Below are positions 49,506 to 59,095 of a stretch of 64,000 nucleotides of DNA, in pieces. The translations under genes and the position numbers were made by a program. Under the pieces are notes generated by a model, which worked only from the letters and a program-made list of their open reading frames with translations, made no database searches and had not been told where the DNA came from. The stretch is from assembly GCF_003663845.1 (NCBI RefSeq), contig NZ_RCCA01000001.1, positions 3,720,001 through 3,784,000 of the forward strand, written 5' to 3'. Each line of letters starts with the position of its first letter. The stretch's first letter is position 1. This DNA is from Chryseobacterium sp. 7. GTDB taxonomy: Bacteria; Bacteroidota; Bacteroidia; Flavobacteriales; Weeksellaceae.

Positions 49506-50576
49506 TTATAACTCTTCTAATTCTAGGGTTAAATATTTTTTTGTTTTATGATCCTGCCACGTTCCGATGATTTTATTTCCTTTCAAATCAGCTTCTATTA
49601 AGGCTTTTGGTATCCATTCCTTCAGTTCCTCACTGTGGTAATCATCTTCTGTGATAGAAAAATGGTCATGGACAAATTCTCCTCTCCAATTGACCGGCTT
49701 TTTATTCTTGTCATACCAATAGGTTGCTGAAAAAGAATCATCCTCATTGATTTCATTAAACAAAACTGTGATAGGATATTTTCCGTCAATTTTTCCTTTG
49801 TATAATTTATTTCCGGGACCCGTTTGACCCACCTTTTCAGAACCTGATATCAGATTCTTTCCATAAACGCTCAGGTATTTTTCAATTTCTTTATAAGTGA
49901 ATTCAAGTTCGTGGCTTCCCAGATCATCTAAAGCCCGCATCGCATGATTGGAACATCTGCCTGCTACAAAAGTGAGTTTATCCTTTCCAAAAAAATATCG
50001 GATGCCATTCAAAGTATAATCCATGAAACATCCTTCATATAAGCCAATCTGCTCCTGAACTTCTTCTGACGGATTCTTTTCGGATTTTAATTTTACGAGA
50101 AAGTCATCGACTCTTTTTTTGATTTTTTTCTGAATCAAACCTGCAACCGTTTTGGAAGCACTTGTTTGAAATAAAGCCTCAGCATTGATATAATTTCCTG
50201 TCCTCAAATCAAAATTTTTCCAGTCTGAAAATTCTTCCGGATAGGCTCCCGAAGCTTCTCCATTGATATTTATACTTAAAATATTTTTAGGGGTTTCCAA
50301 TTTTTTCCAATCATAAAAATAAACATAATTGGAATAGGAATTCGTAGCGGTAGAAGCCAGTTTAAAAGGATTTCCTCCTGAATTCGGAATATATTCCAGT
50401 TCGTTTACCTGAAGAAATGTATTGATCTTATTGGCAACCACGGGATTTCCTGCGTAAGAAACAACTGGAAACACAAAGTTTTCTGATTTGGGCTGCAAAT
50501 TATTTATTTTTAAATCTTTCTGCTGCGAAAAACTTAATCCTGAAATCAATAAGAAAAATACAATACTCTTTTTCAC
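49506..50576 (-). CDS. Exported protein of unknown function
   Basis: A 356-residue protein with signal peptide MKKSIVFFLLISGLSFSQQ. The middle carries NGIRYFFGKDKLTFVAGRCSNHAMRALDDLG, with two of its cysteines likely to form a disulfide. No catalytic motif is evident; the C-terminal part GTWQDHKTKKYLTLELEEL resembles a small beta domain. It starts with GTG, overlapping the TAG stop of the preceding small gene, so translation is coupled. Two earlier in-frame options do not exist. Confidence 0.7.
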   Translation of the reverse strand: MKKSIVFFLLISGLSFSQQKDLKINNLQPKSENFVFPVVSYAGNPVVANKINTFLQVNELEYIPNSGGNPFKLASTATNSYSNYVYFYDWKKLETPKNILSININGEASGAYPEEFSDWKNFDLRTGNYINAEALFQTSASKTVAGLIQKKIKKRVDDFLVKLKSEKNPSEEVQEQIGLYEGCFMDYTLNGIRYFFGKDKLTFVAGRCSNHAMRALDDLGSHELEFTYKEIEKYLSVYGKNLISGSEKVGQTGPGNKLYKGKIDGKYPITVLFNEINEDDSFSATYWYDKNKKPVNWRGEFVHDHFSITEDDYHSEELKEWIPKALIEADLKGNKIIGTWQDHKTKKYLTLELEEL

Positions 50577-50743
50577 TATTTTGATTTTAAGTACATTAAA
50601 ATGAACTTGGCAACCAGTGTGGAAATTCCCAGTATGATAAACATATTGGCAAATTTCTTGGAACTTTTGAAACCTTCATTATTTGTTTTTTTTAGAAAAA
50701 ATCCAAAAACAAGGAATACGATGGGCAAAATGATCTGTAACAT
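50576..50743 (-). CDS. 55-residue membrane protein
   Basis: A small protein starting MLQIILPIVFLVFGFFLKK, with a Lys/Asn-rich turn and a second membrane helix NMFIILGISTLVAKFILMYL. The ATG overlaps the TAA stop of the HMG-CoA reductase gene (TAATG) and its TAG overlaps the GTG of the next gene, so it is placed exactly between two coupled genes, which strongly supports it being translated. No family is recognised. Confidence 0.7.
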   Translation of the reverse strand: MLQIILPIVFLVFGFFLKKTNNEGFKSSKKFANMFIILGISTLVAKFILMYLKSK

Positions 50744-52071
50744 TAGTTTCCTCTCATTCTGTTAAATTCATTGATCACCTCATGGTGGCTTACCGTCTTG
50801 TCTTTGAAATACGTCACAAAGTACTGCTTTTCTTCTTCGGTAGCTCCCAGCTGGTTCAGAATATTCAGTAAGTGCATTTTCATATGTCCTTTCTGAATTC
50901 CTGTGGTCACCAGAGAACGTAAAGCACCAAAGTTTTGTGCAAGACCAGAAACGGCAAGAATACTCATCAATTCCTGTGCAGAAGGTTTTCCAAGAAGTGC
51001 CAGAGAAAATTTTACCAAAGGGTGAAGATTGGTAAGTCCTCCTACTACTCCTACAGAAATCGGAAGATCAATCCAGAATCTGAATACACCGTTATCAGTT
51101 GTACAGTGGGTCAAAGATCTGTATTGTCCGTCTCTTGCAGCATAAGCATGTGCACAGGCTTCTGTAGCTCGGAAATCATTTCCGGTAGCAATTACCACAG
51201 CATCTACCCCATTCATGACTCCTTTATTGTGAGTGGTTGCGCGGTAAGGTTCAATTTCTGCAATGGTAACGGCCTGTTTGAATTTAGCAGCAAACTCTTC
51301 AGGAGAAATCCCGCTGTCATCTTTTAGATCTTCCATTTTACATGAAACCTCAGCTCTTACGATACAATCAGGGGTAAAATTGGAAAGAATATTCATTACA
51401 ATCTGCAGTGAATTCTTTTCTTCCTGGGTAAAATCTTCGCTGGTAGCCACTTCCTGTCTCAGCGTTTTTCCAAACTGCTCAAGGCATGAGTTAATAAAGT
51501 TTGCCCCCATTGAATCTACGGTATCAAAGCTTGCTTTCAACTGGTAATAATTTGGCATTTCTGCTGTTTTATCCACCAAGCTGATATTAAGAATACCTCC
51601 ACCACGTTTTCTCATGTTGGACGTAATATCTTCCGTTGTTTCAAATAATTTTTTCTTTAAACTGAAATTAAAGAAATGTAATAATTTGTGAGGTTCTACA
51701 TTAAAAATAAAGTGGGTATGTCCCAGCTTTTCGGTATTAATAATAGTCGTTTTAAAACCTCCTTTGTCGATCCAGAATTTAGCGGCTTTGGAAGCTGCTG
51801 CTACTACAGAACTTTCTTCAACGGCCATTGGAAGTGCCAATAGTTTTCCGTCAATTAAAAAGTTCGGAGCAATTCCGTAAGGCATATAAAAATTAGAGAT
51901 GGTATTTTCAGAGAATTCTTCGTGAAGCTTCTGAAGATCTGCATCATCATTCCAGTATTGTTTTAATATATTTTGATATTCCTGGTTTCCTTCAAGATAT
52001 TCGTTTACGAGCCATTCGATTTTCCCCTGCTTTGGAAGCTTGGAAAAACCTTCGATTGGTTTATGATTCAT
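50743..52071 (-). CDS. Hydroxymethylglutaryl-CoA reductase
   Basis: Makes mevalonate from HMG-CoA for isoprenoid synthesis, the route used by Flavobacteriia. The 442-residue protein has DSMGANFINSCLE, THNKGVMNGVDAVVIATGNDFRA with the catalytic Lys and Asp, and VGVVGGLTNLHP, the NAD(P)H-binding segment. The fold is of class II ('degradative' in name), although the direction here is probably biosynthetic. ATG 52071 is chosen; upstream residues to 52152 do not match the family. It heads the minus-strand operon. Confidence 0.93.
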   Translation of the reverse strand: MNHKPIEGFSKLPKQGKIEWLVNEYLEGNQEYQNILKQYWNDDADLQKLHEEFSENTISNFYMPYGIAPNFLIDGKLLALPMAVEESSVVAAASKAAKFWIDKGGFKTTIINTEKLGHTHFIFNVEPHKLLHFFNFSLKKKLFETTEDITSNMRKRGGGILNISLVDKTAEMPNYYQLKASFDTVDSMGANFINSCLEQFGKTLRQEVATSEDFTQEEKNSLQIVMNILSNFTPDCIVRAEVSCKMEDLKDDSGISPEEFAAKFKQAVTIAEIEPYRATTHNKGVMNGVDAVVIATGNDFRATEACAHAYAARDGQYRSLTHCTTDNGVFRFWIDLPISVGVVGGLTNLHPLVKFSLALLGKPSAQELMSILAVSGLAQNFGALRSLVTTGIQKGHMKMHLLNILNQLGATEEEKQYFVTYFKDKTVSHHEVINEFNRMRGN

Positions 52072-52145
52072 GATATAAACTTTAATGAGCCGTAAATATA
52101 ATGATTTTGAGACTCTTTTTTGTTGATAACTTCTATGAAAAAAGA

Positions 52146-52176
52146 TTGACATTTATCAATTTTGGAACTAAATTTG
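52146..52176 (+). promoter_or_regulatory. Promoter of the radical SAM gene
   Basis: TTG (52146-52148), 20 bp, TAAATTTG (52169-52176). The ATG is 52 bp downstream. Confidence 0.65.
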
Positions 52177-52227
52177 AACAATATTAAATTATTATCTTGA
52201 TACAAAATAGATCAATCACTTAAAAAT

Positions 52228-53487
52228 ATGAATTTTGACCGCCTTAAAGAAAAGCTTGAAATCCTTGCAGATGCAGCGAAATATGATGTTTCCTGTTCAT
52301 CAAGCGGAGGTACGAGAAAGAATAAAAAAGGAGCTTTAGGAGACAGTTCTCCGAGCGGGATTTGCCATACCTATACGGAAGACGGCAGATGTGTTTCTCT
52401 GCTTAAAATTCTATTGACCAATCATTGTATTTATGATTGTGCCTATTGTGTTTCCAGAAGTTCCAATGATATTAAAAGAGCTGCTTTTACAGTAGAAGAA
52501 GTGGTAGATCTTACCATCAATTTTTACCGAAGAAATTATATTGAAGGTTTATTTTTGAGTTCAGGAATATTCAAAAATGCCGATACCACGATGGAAAGAT
52601 TGGTAAGGGTTGCTAAAAAACTGCGTCTGGAAGAAAACTTTAATGGGTATATTCATCTTAAATCTATTCCGGGAGCGAGTGATGATCTGATGCAGGAAGC
52701 AGCTTTATATGCAGACCGTTTATCCGTAAATATTGAAATTCCGACCGAAAGCGGATTAAAATTGTTGGCTCCTGAAAAAAACAGACAGGATATGATCAGC
52801 CCGATGAGGTATATTCAAAAAGGGATCATTCAATATAAGGATGAAAAGAAGATTCTGAAAAAAGTTCCCAAGTTTGCTCCTGCCGGACAGTCTACACAAA
52901 TGATTGTAGGTGCAACCAATGAAAATGACTTACAGATCATTAAAGTTGCTGATCATTTTTATAAAAATTTTAATCTGAAAAGGGTGTACTATTCCGGATA
53001 TGTTCCGGTGTTGGAAGATCAGAGGCTGCCTTCTTTAACGACGGAAGTTCCCATGCTTAGGGAAAACAGATTGTATCAGTCGGACTGGCTGATGAGATTC
53101 TATGGTTTTAAAGCGGAAGAAATTTTAGACCCGAATATGCCATTCCTGGATCTGGAAGTAGATCCGAAATTAAGCTGGGCACTGCGAAATCTTGATCAGT
53201 TTCCCATTAACCTTCAGACCGCAGAATATCAGTTGATCTTAAGAATTCCGGGAATTGGAGTAAAAACGGCTCAGAAAATTGTGAGTGCAAGGCGTTTTCA
53301 GATTTTAACCATAGATCATTTAAAAAAACTGGGAGCGGCTGTGAACCGTGCAAAATATTTCATTGATTTTAATGCGGGTAATGCTTATCTGAGATATCTA
53401 ACGGATAAAAATTTCAGAAGATTGCTAATAGGTGGAAGCTCATCCAAATTCCATAATCAGTTTTCACAACAGCTGACTTTATTTTGA
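52228..53487 (+). CDS. Putative DNA modification/repair radical SAM protein (TIGR03916 type)
   Basis: A 419-residue radical SAM enzyme. The cluster ligands are C67, C71 and C74 in NHCIYDCAYCVSRS; additional cysteines C23, C46 and C55 lie upstream. The C-terminal part (about 330-365) is a helix-hairpin-helix, ILRIPGIGVKTAQKIVSARR, a DNA-binding motif. The family is found next to the TIGR03915/DUF4130 partner, as here 177 bp downstream, and is linked by context to DNA repair. The reaction is not known. Confidence 0.88.
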   Translation: MNFDRLKEKLEILADAAKYDVSCSSSGGTRKNKKGALGDSSPSGICHTYTEDGRCVSLLKILLTNHCIYDCAYCVSRSSNDIKRAAFTVEEVVDLTINFYRRNYIEGLFLSSGIFKNADTTMERLVRVAKKLRLEENFNGYIHLKSIPGASDDLMQEAALYADRLSVNIEIPTESGLKLLAPEKNRQDMISPMRYIQKGIIQYKDEKKILKKVPKFAPAGQSTQMIVGATNENDLQIIKVADHFYKNFNLKRVYYSGYVPVLEDQRLPSLTTEVPMLRENRLYQSDWLMRFYGFKAEEILDPNMPFLDLEVDPKLSWALRNLDQFPINLQTAEYQLILRIPGIGVKTAQKIVSARRFQILTIDHLKKLGAAVNRAKYFIDFNAGNAYLRYLTDKNFRRLLIGGSSSKFHNQFSQQLTLF

Positions 53488-53499
53488 TTCTGATATTAA

Positions 53500-53638
53500 A
53501 CACAAATAACACTAATATGTTCACGAATGGCCACTAATTTATTACTTCGACTTAACAGCACATTTGTCATTCTGACGAAGGAAGAATCTCTTCAATTAAC
53601 CAGATTCTTCACCTCATTTATCTCATTCAGAATGACAA
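53500..53638. repeat. Intergenic repeat element inside the rSAM/DUF4130 pair
   Basis: TTGTCATTCTGA (53564-53575) and TCAGAATGACAA (53627-53638) are perfect outer arms; GAAGAATCT (53581-53589) and AGATTCTTC (53602-53610) are perfect inner arms. To the left are CACAAATAACACTAAT and CACGAATGGCCACTAAT-like words (53500-53540). Both word types resemble repeats common in Bacteroidota. Confidence 0.7.
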
Positions 53639-53664
53639 GCACAAATAAATTGTAAATTAAATAT

Positions 53665-54423
53665 ATGACAACCTTGCTCTATGATGGAAGTTTTGACGGC
53701 CTTTTAACTGCAGTATTTGAAGTTTTCGAATACCGTTATAAAGATGTGGAGATTGCAAGTAAAGAAAGATTTCATCAGGAAAATATTTTTGCGGAAATTC
53801 ATGAGGTCATTACACAAACAGACAAATCTGAAAGGGTTCTGAATAAACTGGAGCAGAATATTGGGAAACCGGGGATTTACAAACTTTTAAAAGTTTTTTT
53901 ATCTGAAGATCCGGATCTTGAAAACCTCACCTTATCTGCGGTAAGGCAATCAGTAAAACATCCGGAAGACAATATTCTTGAAAATTTTGCTGATTCTGAT
54001 GTTTTAAAAATTTCAAAAATCTGCAAATCTGTAGACCGGGAAAGACACAGAATGACTGCTTTTGTCCGTTTTGAAAAAATGAAAGATGATGTTTTTTTCG
54101 CTAAAATAGATCCCGACTTCAATGTGCTCCCATTAATCAGAAAACATTTTAAAGACCGGTACCAGGATCAAAAATGGATGATCTATGACCTTCGAAGAAA
54201 CTATGGACTTTTCTATGATCTGGATGATTGTGAATTTTTCTACCCCGATGAAAAAATTGATCTCCATCATTATCAGCAAAAGTTCCATGATGAAGAGAAG
54301 AACTATCAGGTACTTTGGCAGCGCTATTTCACAAAAACCAATATTGTGGAAAGAAAAAATATAAAACTCCATATTCAGCATGTTCCGAAAAGATATTGGA
54401 AATATCTGACTGAAAAATGGTAG
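53665..54423 (+). CDS. TIGR03915 / DUF4130 family putative DNA metabolism protein
   Basis: A 252-residue protein starting TTLLYDGSFDGLLTAVFEVFE, the family's conserved opening. The C-terminal half (about 85-245) is DUF4130, with VDRERHRMTAFVRFEK, DPDFNVLPLIRKHFKDRY, WMIYDLRRNYGLFYD and HVPKRYWKYLTE. In other genomes the domain is fused or linked to a uracil-DNA glycosylase-like domain, so a role with the radical SAM neighbour in DNA repair is likely but unproven. Confidence 0.88.
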   Translation: MTTLLYDGSFDGLLTAVFEVFEYRYKDVEIASKERFHQENIFAEIHEVITQTDKSERVLNKLEQNIGKPGIYKLLKVFLSEDPDLENLTLSAVRQSVKHPEDNILENFADSDVLKISKICKSVDRERHRMTAFVRFEKMKDDVFFAKIDPDFNVLPLIRKHFKDRYQDQKWMIYDLRRNYGLFYDLDDCEFFYPDEKIDLHHYQQKFHDEEKNYQVLWQRYFTKTNIVERKNIKLHIQHVPKRYWKYLTEKW

Positions 54424-54430
54424 TGAAATT

Positions 54431-54729
54431 CCATATTGTGGATAACTTTTTATTTCGACTAAAAAATAGATCATTTTCAGTTCTTTTGTGAAGCCAATTA
54501 TTTAATCAACTCATTTCATGTAATATATAATCCCCACTCATCGAAAATCCATATTGTGGATAACTTTTTAGTTAACATTCAGTTAATATTAAAATTTTTT
54601 AAATCTTATTTTTATCAGAAAAAAGAGCAGAATATTACCTACCCAACGAAGAAAAATGGTTTTTAAAAGTCTGAAAATATGTAATGTATGCGATAACGAA
54701 TTATATCTGCATTCATTTTTTGTGGATAA
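54431..54729. other. Cluster of three perfect DnaA boxes, candidate replication-related site
   Basis: TGTGGATAA, the complement of the DnaA box TTATCCACA, occurs exactly at 54437-54445, 54555-54563 and 54721-54729, all in the same orientation. The first two copies are embedded in identical 22-bp stretches (54431-54452, 54549-54570). Between boxes 2 and 3 is a very AT-rich stretch (about 54570-54640) that could unwind. The neighbouring genes are convergent. It could be the origin of replication or a DnaA-binding site. Confidence 0.55.
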
Positions 54730-54732
54730 CTC

Positions 54733-55533
54733 TTACTTTTTAAGGGTTCGCAGGGCTTTTTTAACGATGTACTGTGTTTCTTTTGTTGGACTTTCCCGAA
54801 GCCATTCATCACAGATTTCCACTACAAATTCAGGTTGTGACTTACTGGCATCATTGAGCCAATTTCCAACGCTGTCTTGTACATATCGGGATGAATCGGA
54901 TCGTAAAGGTTCCAGAATTTCCAATCCAAGTCCCGGATTTTGTTTTAAAACATTAATATGCTCGCACCAGACTCCTCTAGGTCTTGTAGATTCGCTGGCA
55001 AAACGTCTCACATTTTCATTCTCATGCATTGTCCATTCTGATAAAACAGATAAACTTTCCTCCAGATTTTTGGAAATATCCGGACGTACAGCCATCCAGC
55101 AGATTTCTCTCACTCCAAAATGGGAATCAGAAGCAAATGACTGAATTTTATCTAATTTTTCTTTTAGTTTTAAATCATTATTTCTTCCAATGGTATAAGC
55201 TGCCCAACACCGTACAAGATCTGCCGGATGGGTTGCCAGCTTCATAAGAAATTCATCATCTTTATTTTTTACAGCCAGATGAAGCAGGCCAATTCCGATG
55301 GTTTCATTAATGGTATTCACCGTTTGTTTTTTCAGCTGGTCTACATTTTCTAAAATCGGTTTCAGGTAATCTTTACGATTATTCTGCAATAGTAAATTTT
55401 CCAGCAGCAGCCTTTGATCTACTGCCAGCCATTCTGTAAGATTGGCGGTTTCAATTTCTCCTCTGTTCAGCTTCTCCAGAATATCTGGTGGAATATCTTT
55501 GATGGAACGGGCTCCTTTTCGTTTTTCTGCCAT
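54733..55533 (-). CDS. DNA alkylation repair protein (AlkD/AlkC-like HEAT repeats)
   Basis: A 266-residue all-helical protein of HEAT-like repeats. VREICWMAVRPDI, ENVRRFASESTRPRGVWCEH and SRYVQDSVGNWLNDASKSQPE are wording of the AlkD/AlkC DNA glycosylase superfamily, which excises alkylated bases without base flipping. The conserved Trp and Arg of the family are present. It sits close to the rSAM/DUF4130 pair, giving a local cluster of repair genes. Its stop is 3 bp from the third DnaA box. Confidence 0.85.
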   Translation of the reverse strand: MAEKRKGARSIKDIPPDILEKLNRGEIETANLTEWLAVDQRLLLENLLLQNNRKDYLKPILENVDQLKKQTVNTINETIGIGLLHLAVKNKDDEFLMKLATHPADLVRCWAAYTIGRNNDLKLKEKLDKIQSFASDSHFGVREICWMAVRPDISKNLEESLSVLSEWTMHENENVRRFASESTRPRGVWCEHINVLKQNPGLGLEILEPLRSDSSRYVQDSVGNWLNDASKSQPEFVVEICDEWLRESPTKETQYIVKKALRTLKK

Positions 55534-55628
55534 ACTATTTTAATGATTATCTTTACAAAAGTCTGAAAGTAGGCGCACAAAAACAATACCGCATATTTTT
55601 CACCCATAGGGATAAAAAAGTCAATTTT

Positions 55629-55979
55629 ATGGAAACAAACGAAAGAGCTGAAGAAAATAAAATTTGTCCATTGGAAGTTGCAGTGAATACCATTAGTGGA
55701 AAATGGAAAATTCCTATCGTCTGGCAGATTAATGAAGGGAAAAAACGTCCCAGTGAATTTTTGCGGGGTATTGCTAAGCTTGACAGGAGAGTTCTCAATC
55801 AGCAGCTGAATGAAATGGTGGAAGATGGTATCTTAACAAAACAATCTTTTAATGAACTCCCTCCAAGGGTAGAATACACACTGACAGAACTGGGCGAAAA
55901 ACTGGTGGAAATCCTCTGGCAGCTGAATGATTGGGGAAAACTGTTGATTCCTGAGAAAGATGAACTACTGAACCCATAA
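55629..55979 (+). CDS. HxlR-family transcriptional regulator
   Basis: A 116-residue winged-helix regulator: KICPLEVAVNTISGKWKIPI near residues 11-30, RPSEFLRGIAKLDRRVLNQQLNEM recognition region and the PPRVEYTLTELG wing. The N-terminal Cys (ICP) is the redox-sensing position in several HxlR proteins (YodB, HypR). Members often sense quinones, aldehydes or thiol stress and control an adjacent divergent gene; no such target is evident here. Confidence 0.88.
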   Translation: METNERAEENKICPLEVAVNTISGKWKIPIVWQINEGKKRPSEFLRGIAKLDRRVLNQQLNEMVEDGILTKQSFNELPPRVEYTLTELGEKLVEILWQLNDWGKLLIPEKDELLNP

Positions 55980-56042
55980 GTTTTCCTGTAATATATTGGC
56001 AGGTAAGCGAAAAAAAATGATATTTGTGTTCACTAAAAACAC

Positions 56043-56921
56043 ATGAAAAATATTATCACCGGAATCGCAGCGTTTTTAATTCTCACAGGCTGTATAAAAG
56101 AAAAATCATCAGATCGCCAGCTAGCCGAGCCAGATAAGAACGAACATTTAATCACAGAAAATTCTTTAAAGATTCATAAAGATAAAAATACCATCCGGGA
56201 AAGATTTTCTCCGCCAGAAGGCTATGAATGGGTTGAAGAAAAACCAGATTCTTTCGGGCATTTTATCGAAAATTTTAAATTGAAACCTTACGGCAGCCAG
56301 ATTGTAAAATATGATGGGACGCCTATTTCTACCCAGCATCTTCATGAAGCTGTTTTTGATATAGACACCGGAAATAAAGATTTGCAGCAATGTGCTGATG
56401 CCGCCATCCGGATAAGGGCTGAATATCTTTATAAGTCGAAAAAATTTGACGAGATTAAATTTCATTTTACAAGCGGTGATCTTCTCAGCTGGAACGATTA
56501 TAAAAACGGAACGAGAGCTTTTGTTAATGGAAATTCAGTCAACTTCAGAAAAATTGCAACTTTTGATGATTCTTATGAGAGTTTCAGAAATTATCTGGAT
56601 CTGATTTTTAATTATGCCGGAACGATTTCATTAAACAAAGAAACAAAGCCTGTAATGAGGAATTCTGATCTGAAAACGGGAGATATTCTGATTACACCAG
56701 GCAGTCCGGGACATATCGTTTTTATTTCCGGGGTCTGCGAAAATCAGAAAGGAGAAAGATTATTTTTATTGAGTGAGGGATTTACACCGGCTCAGTCGGC
56801 TCATGTACTTTCCAATCCGTTTAATCCCTATTTTACGCCCTGGTACGATCTTGACGTGAATGCTGCGGAAACAAAAACTGCGCGATATTTTTTTAAACCT
56901 ACAAACTTCAGAAGCTTTTAA
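56043..56921 (+). CDS. DUF4846 lipoprotein
   Basis: A 292-residue protein with signal peptide MKNIITGIAAFLILTGC; Cys17 is the lipidation site. The rest fits DUF4846: YEWVEEKPDSFGHFIENFKL, a central HEAVFDIDTGNKDLQQCADA, and the C-terminal LKTGDILITPGSPGHIVFISG, which resembles an NlpC/P60-like strand with a conserved His. A hydrolase role has been speculated, not shown. Confidence 0.8.
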   Translation: MKNIITGIAAFLILTGCIKEKSSDRQLAEPDKNEHLITENSLKIHKDKNTIRERFSPPEGYEWVEEKPDSFGHFIENFKLKPYGSQIVKYDGTPISTQHLHEAVFDIDTGNKDLQQCADAAIRIRAEYLYKSKKFDEIKFHFTSGDLLSWNDYKNGTRAFVNGNSVNFRKIATFDDSYESFRNYLDLIFNYAGTISLNKETKPVMRNSDLKTGDILITPGSPGHIVFISGVCENQKGERLFLLSEGFTPAQSAHVLSNPFNPYFTPWYDLDVNAAETKTARYFFKPTNFRSF

Positions 56922-56976
56922 TAATTTATATTCAAAACTATTGGAAAGTTACTACGATAATCTGAACTTGTTTTTG

Positions 56977-56984
56977 TAAATTTG
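56977..56984 (+). promoter_or_regulatory. pfkA promoter -7 element
   Basis: TAAATTTG, 20 bp before the ATG. A -33 TTG at the usual distance is not apparent. Confidence 0.5.
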
Positions 56985-57004
56985 TGTTCGAAATTTTTTA
57001 CTTG

Positions 57005-57991
57005 ATGAAAGAGAGTGCTGTAAAAAAGATTGCAGTTCTTACTTCAGGAGGTGACTCTCCGGGTATGAATGCGGCATTAAGAGCGGTAGTAAGAACCGCC
57101 AATTACTATAATATCGAATGTTACGGAGTAAGAGAAGGTTACAATGGCCTTATCAACGATGATTTCCTGAGAATGGGAGCACGTTCCGTAAAAAATATAA
57201 TCAACCAGGGTGGAACGATTCTAAAATCTGCCAGATCCGCTGAATTCAGAACCAAAGAGGGCCGTCAGAAAGCTTACGACAACTGTGTAAAGCTTGGAAT
57301 AGACGGATTGGTATGTATTGGAGGAGACGGAACTTTTACCGGTGCCAAAATCTTTAACGAAGAATTCGGAATCAGAGTAATCGGTATCCCGGGAACTATT
57401 GACAATGATATTTTCGGGACAGATAATACCATCGGTTATGATACTGCATTGAATACTGCCATGGACGCCATTGATAAAATCCGTGACACGGCAACTTCCC
57501 ACAACAGAGTTTTCTTTGTGGAAGTAATGGGTCGTGATGCCGGTTTTATTGCATTAAACAGTGGATTGGCAACAGGAGCTTTGGATATTTTAATTCCTGA
57601 GAAAAAAGACAGTATTGATGAACTTTTTGCAAAATTCCGGAATGCAGAAAAAACAGGAAAGGCATCAAGCATTGTGGTGGTTGCAGAAGGTGAAAAACTG
57701 GCCAATGTGTATGAACTTGCAGAAAAAACAAAAAATACATTCCCGGATTATGACATTCGTGTAGCCATTTTGGGACATATGCAGAGAGGAGGTTCTCCAA
57801 GCTGTGCAGACAGAGTTTTGGCAAGCAGACTAGGATATGGTGCTGTAACAGGACTCATGGAAGGACAAACCAATGTAATGGCAGGAATGCGTTCTAATGA
57901 TCTAACGTATACGCCGATTGAAGAAGCCATTAAAAAACATAACGAAATCAATGAAGATCTTTTACTGATTTCAAAAATTTTAGCAATCTAA
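57005..57991 (+). CDS. pfkA: 6-phosphofructokinase
   Basis: ATP-dependent phosphorylation of fructose-6-phosphate, the committed step of glycolysis. The 328-residue protein shows LTSGGDSPGMNA (13-23), CIGGDGTFTG (104-113; the GGDGT form favours ATP over pyrophosphate), GTIDNDI with the catalytic Asp (130-136), and MGRDAGFIAL. ATG 57005 is chosen; the GTG at 56984 overlaps the promoter box. gapA follows after 32 bp, so both glycolytic genes form one unit. Confidence 0.95.
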   Translation: MKESAVKKIAVLTSGGDSPGMNAALRAVVRTANYYNIECYGVREGYNGLINDDFLRMGARSVKNIINQGGTILKSARSAEFRTKEGRQKAYDNCVKLGIDGLVCIGGDGTFTGAKIFNEEFGIRVIGIPGTIDNDIFGTDNTIGYDTALNTAMDAIDKIRDTATSHNRVFFVEVMGRDAGFIALNSGLATGALDILIPEKKDSIDELFAKFRNAEKTGKASSIVVVAEGEKLANVYELAEKTKNTFPDYDIRVAILGHMQRGGSPSCADRVLASRLGYGAVTGLMEGQTNVMAGMRSNDLTYTPIEEAIKKHNEINEDLLLISKILAI

Positions 57992-58011
57992 TTATTTTTA
58001 TAATCTAATAA

Positions 58012-59028
<1,017 letters not shown>

Positions 59029-59055
59029 GCAATAATAAGCGATAAGCAATAATAT

Positions 59056-59084
59056 AAAACCTTCCCGATGGGAAGGTTTTTTTT
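59056..59084 (+). terminator. Terminator of pfkA-gapA
   Basis: AAAACCTTCCC pairs with GGGAAGGTTTT around GAT, then T-run. The 25 bp between gapA and the stem repeat GCAATAATAAGCGATAAG-like words. Confidence 0.9.
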
Positions 59085-59095
59085 GTTATAGTTAG

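Noticed and set aside
52121..52129. TGTTGATAA, one mismatch from a DnaA box
   Set aside because: Single isolated near-match in an intergenic region; not enough to extend the cluster at 54.4 kb.
54656..55144. 162-codon plus-strand ORF
   Set aside because: Antisense to the DNA alkylation repair gene; Ser-rich shadow frame.
57221..57951. Several minus-strand ORFs inside pfkA
   Set aside because: All are antisense shadows of a well-conserved glycolytic gene.
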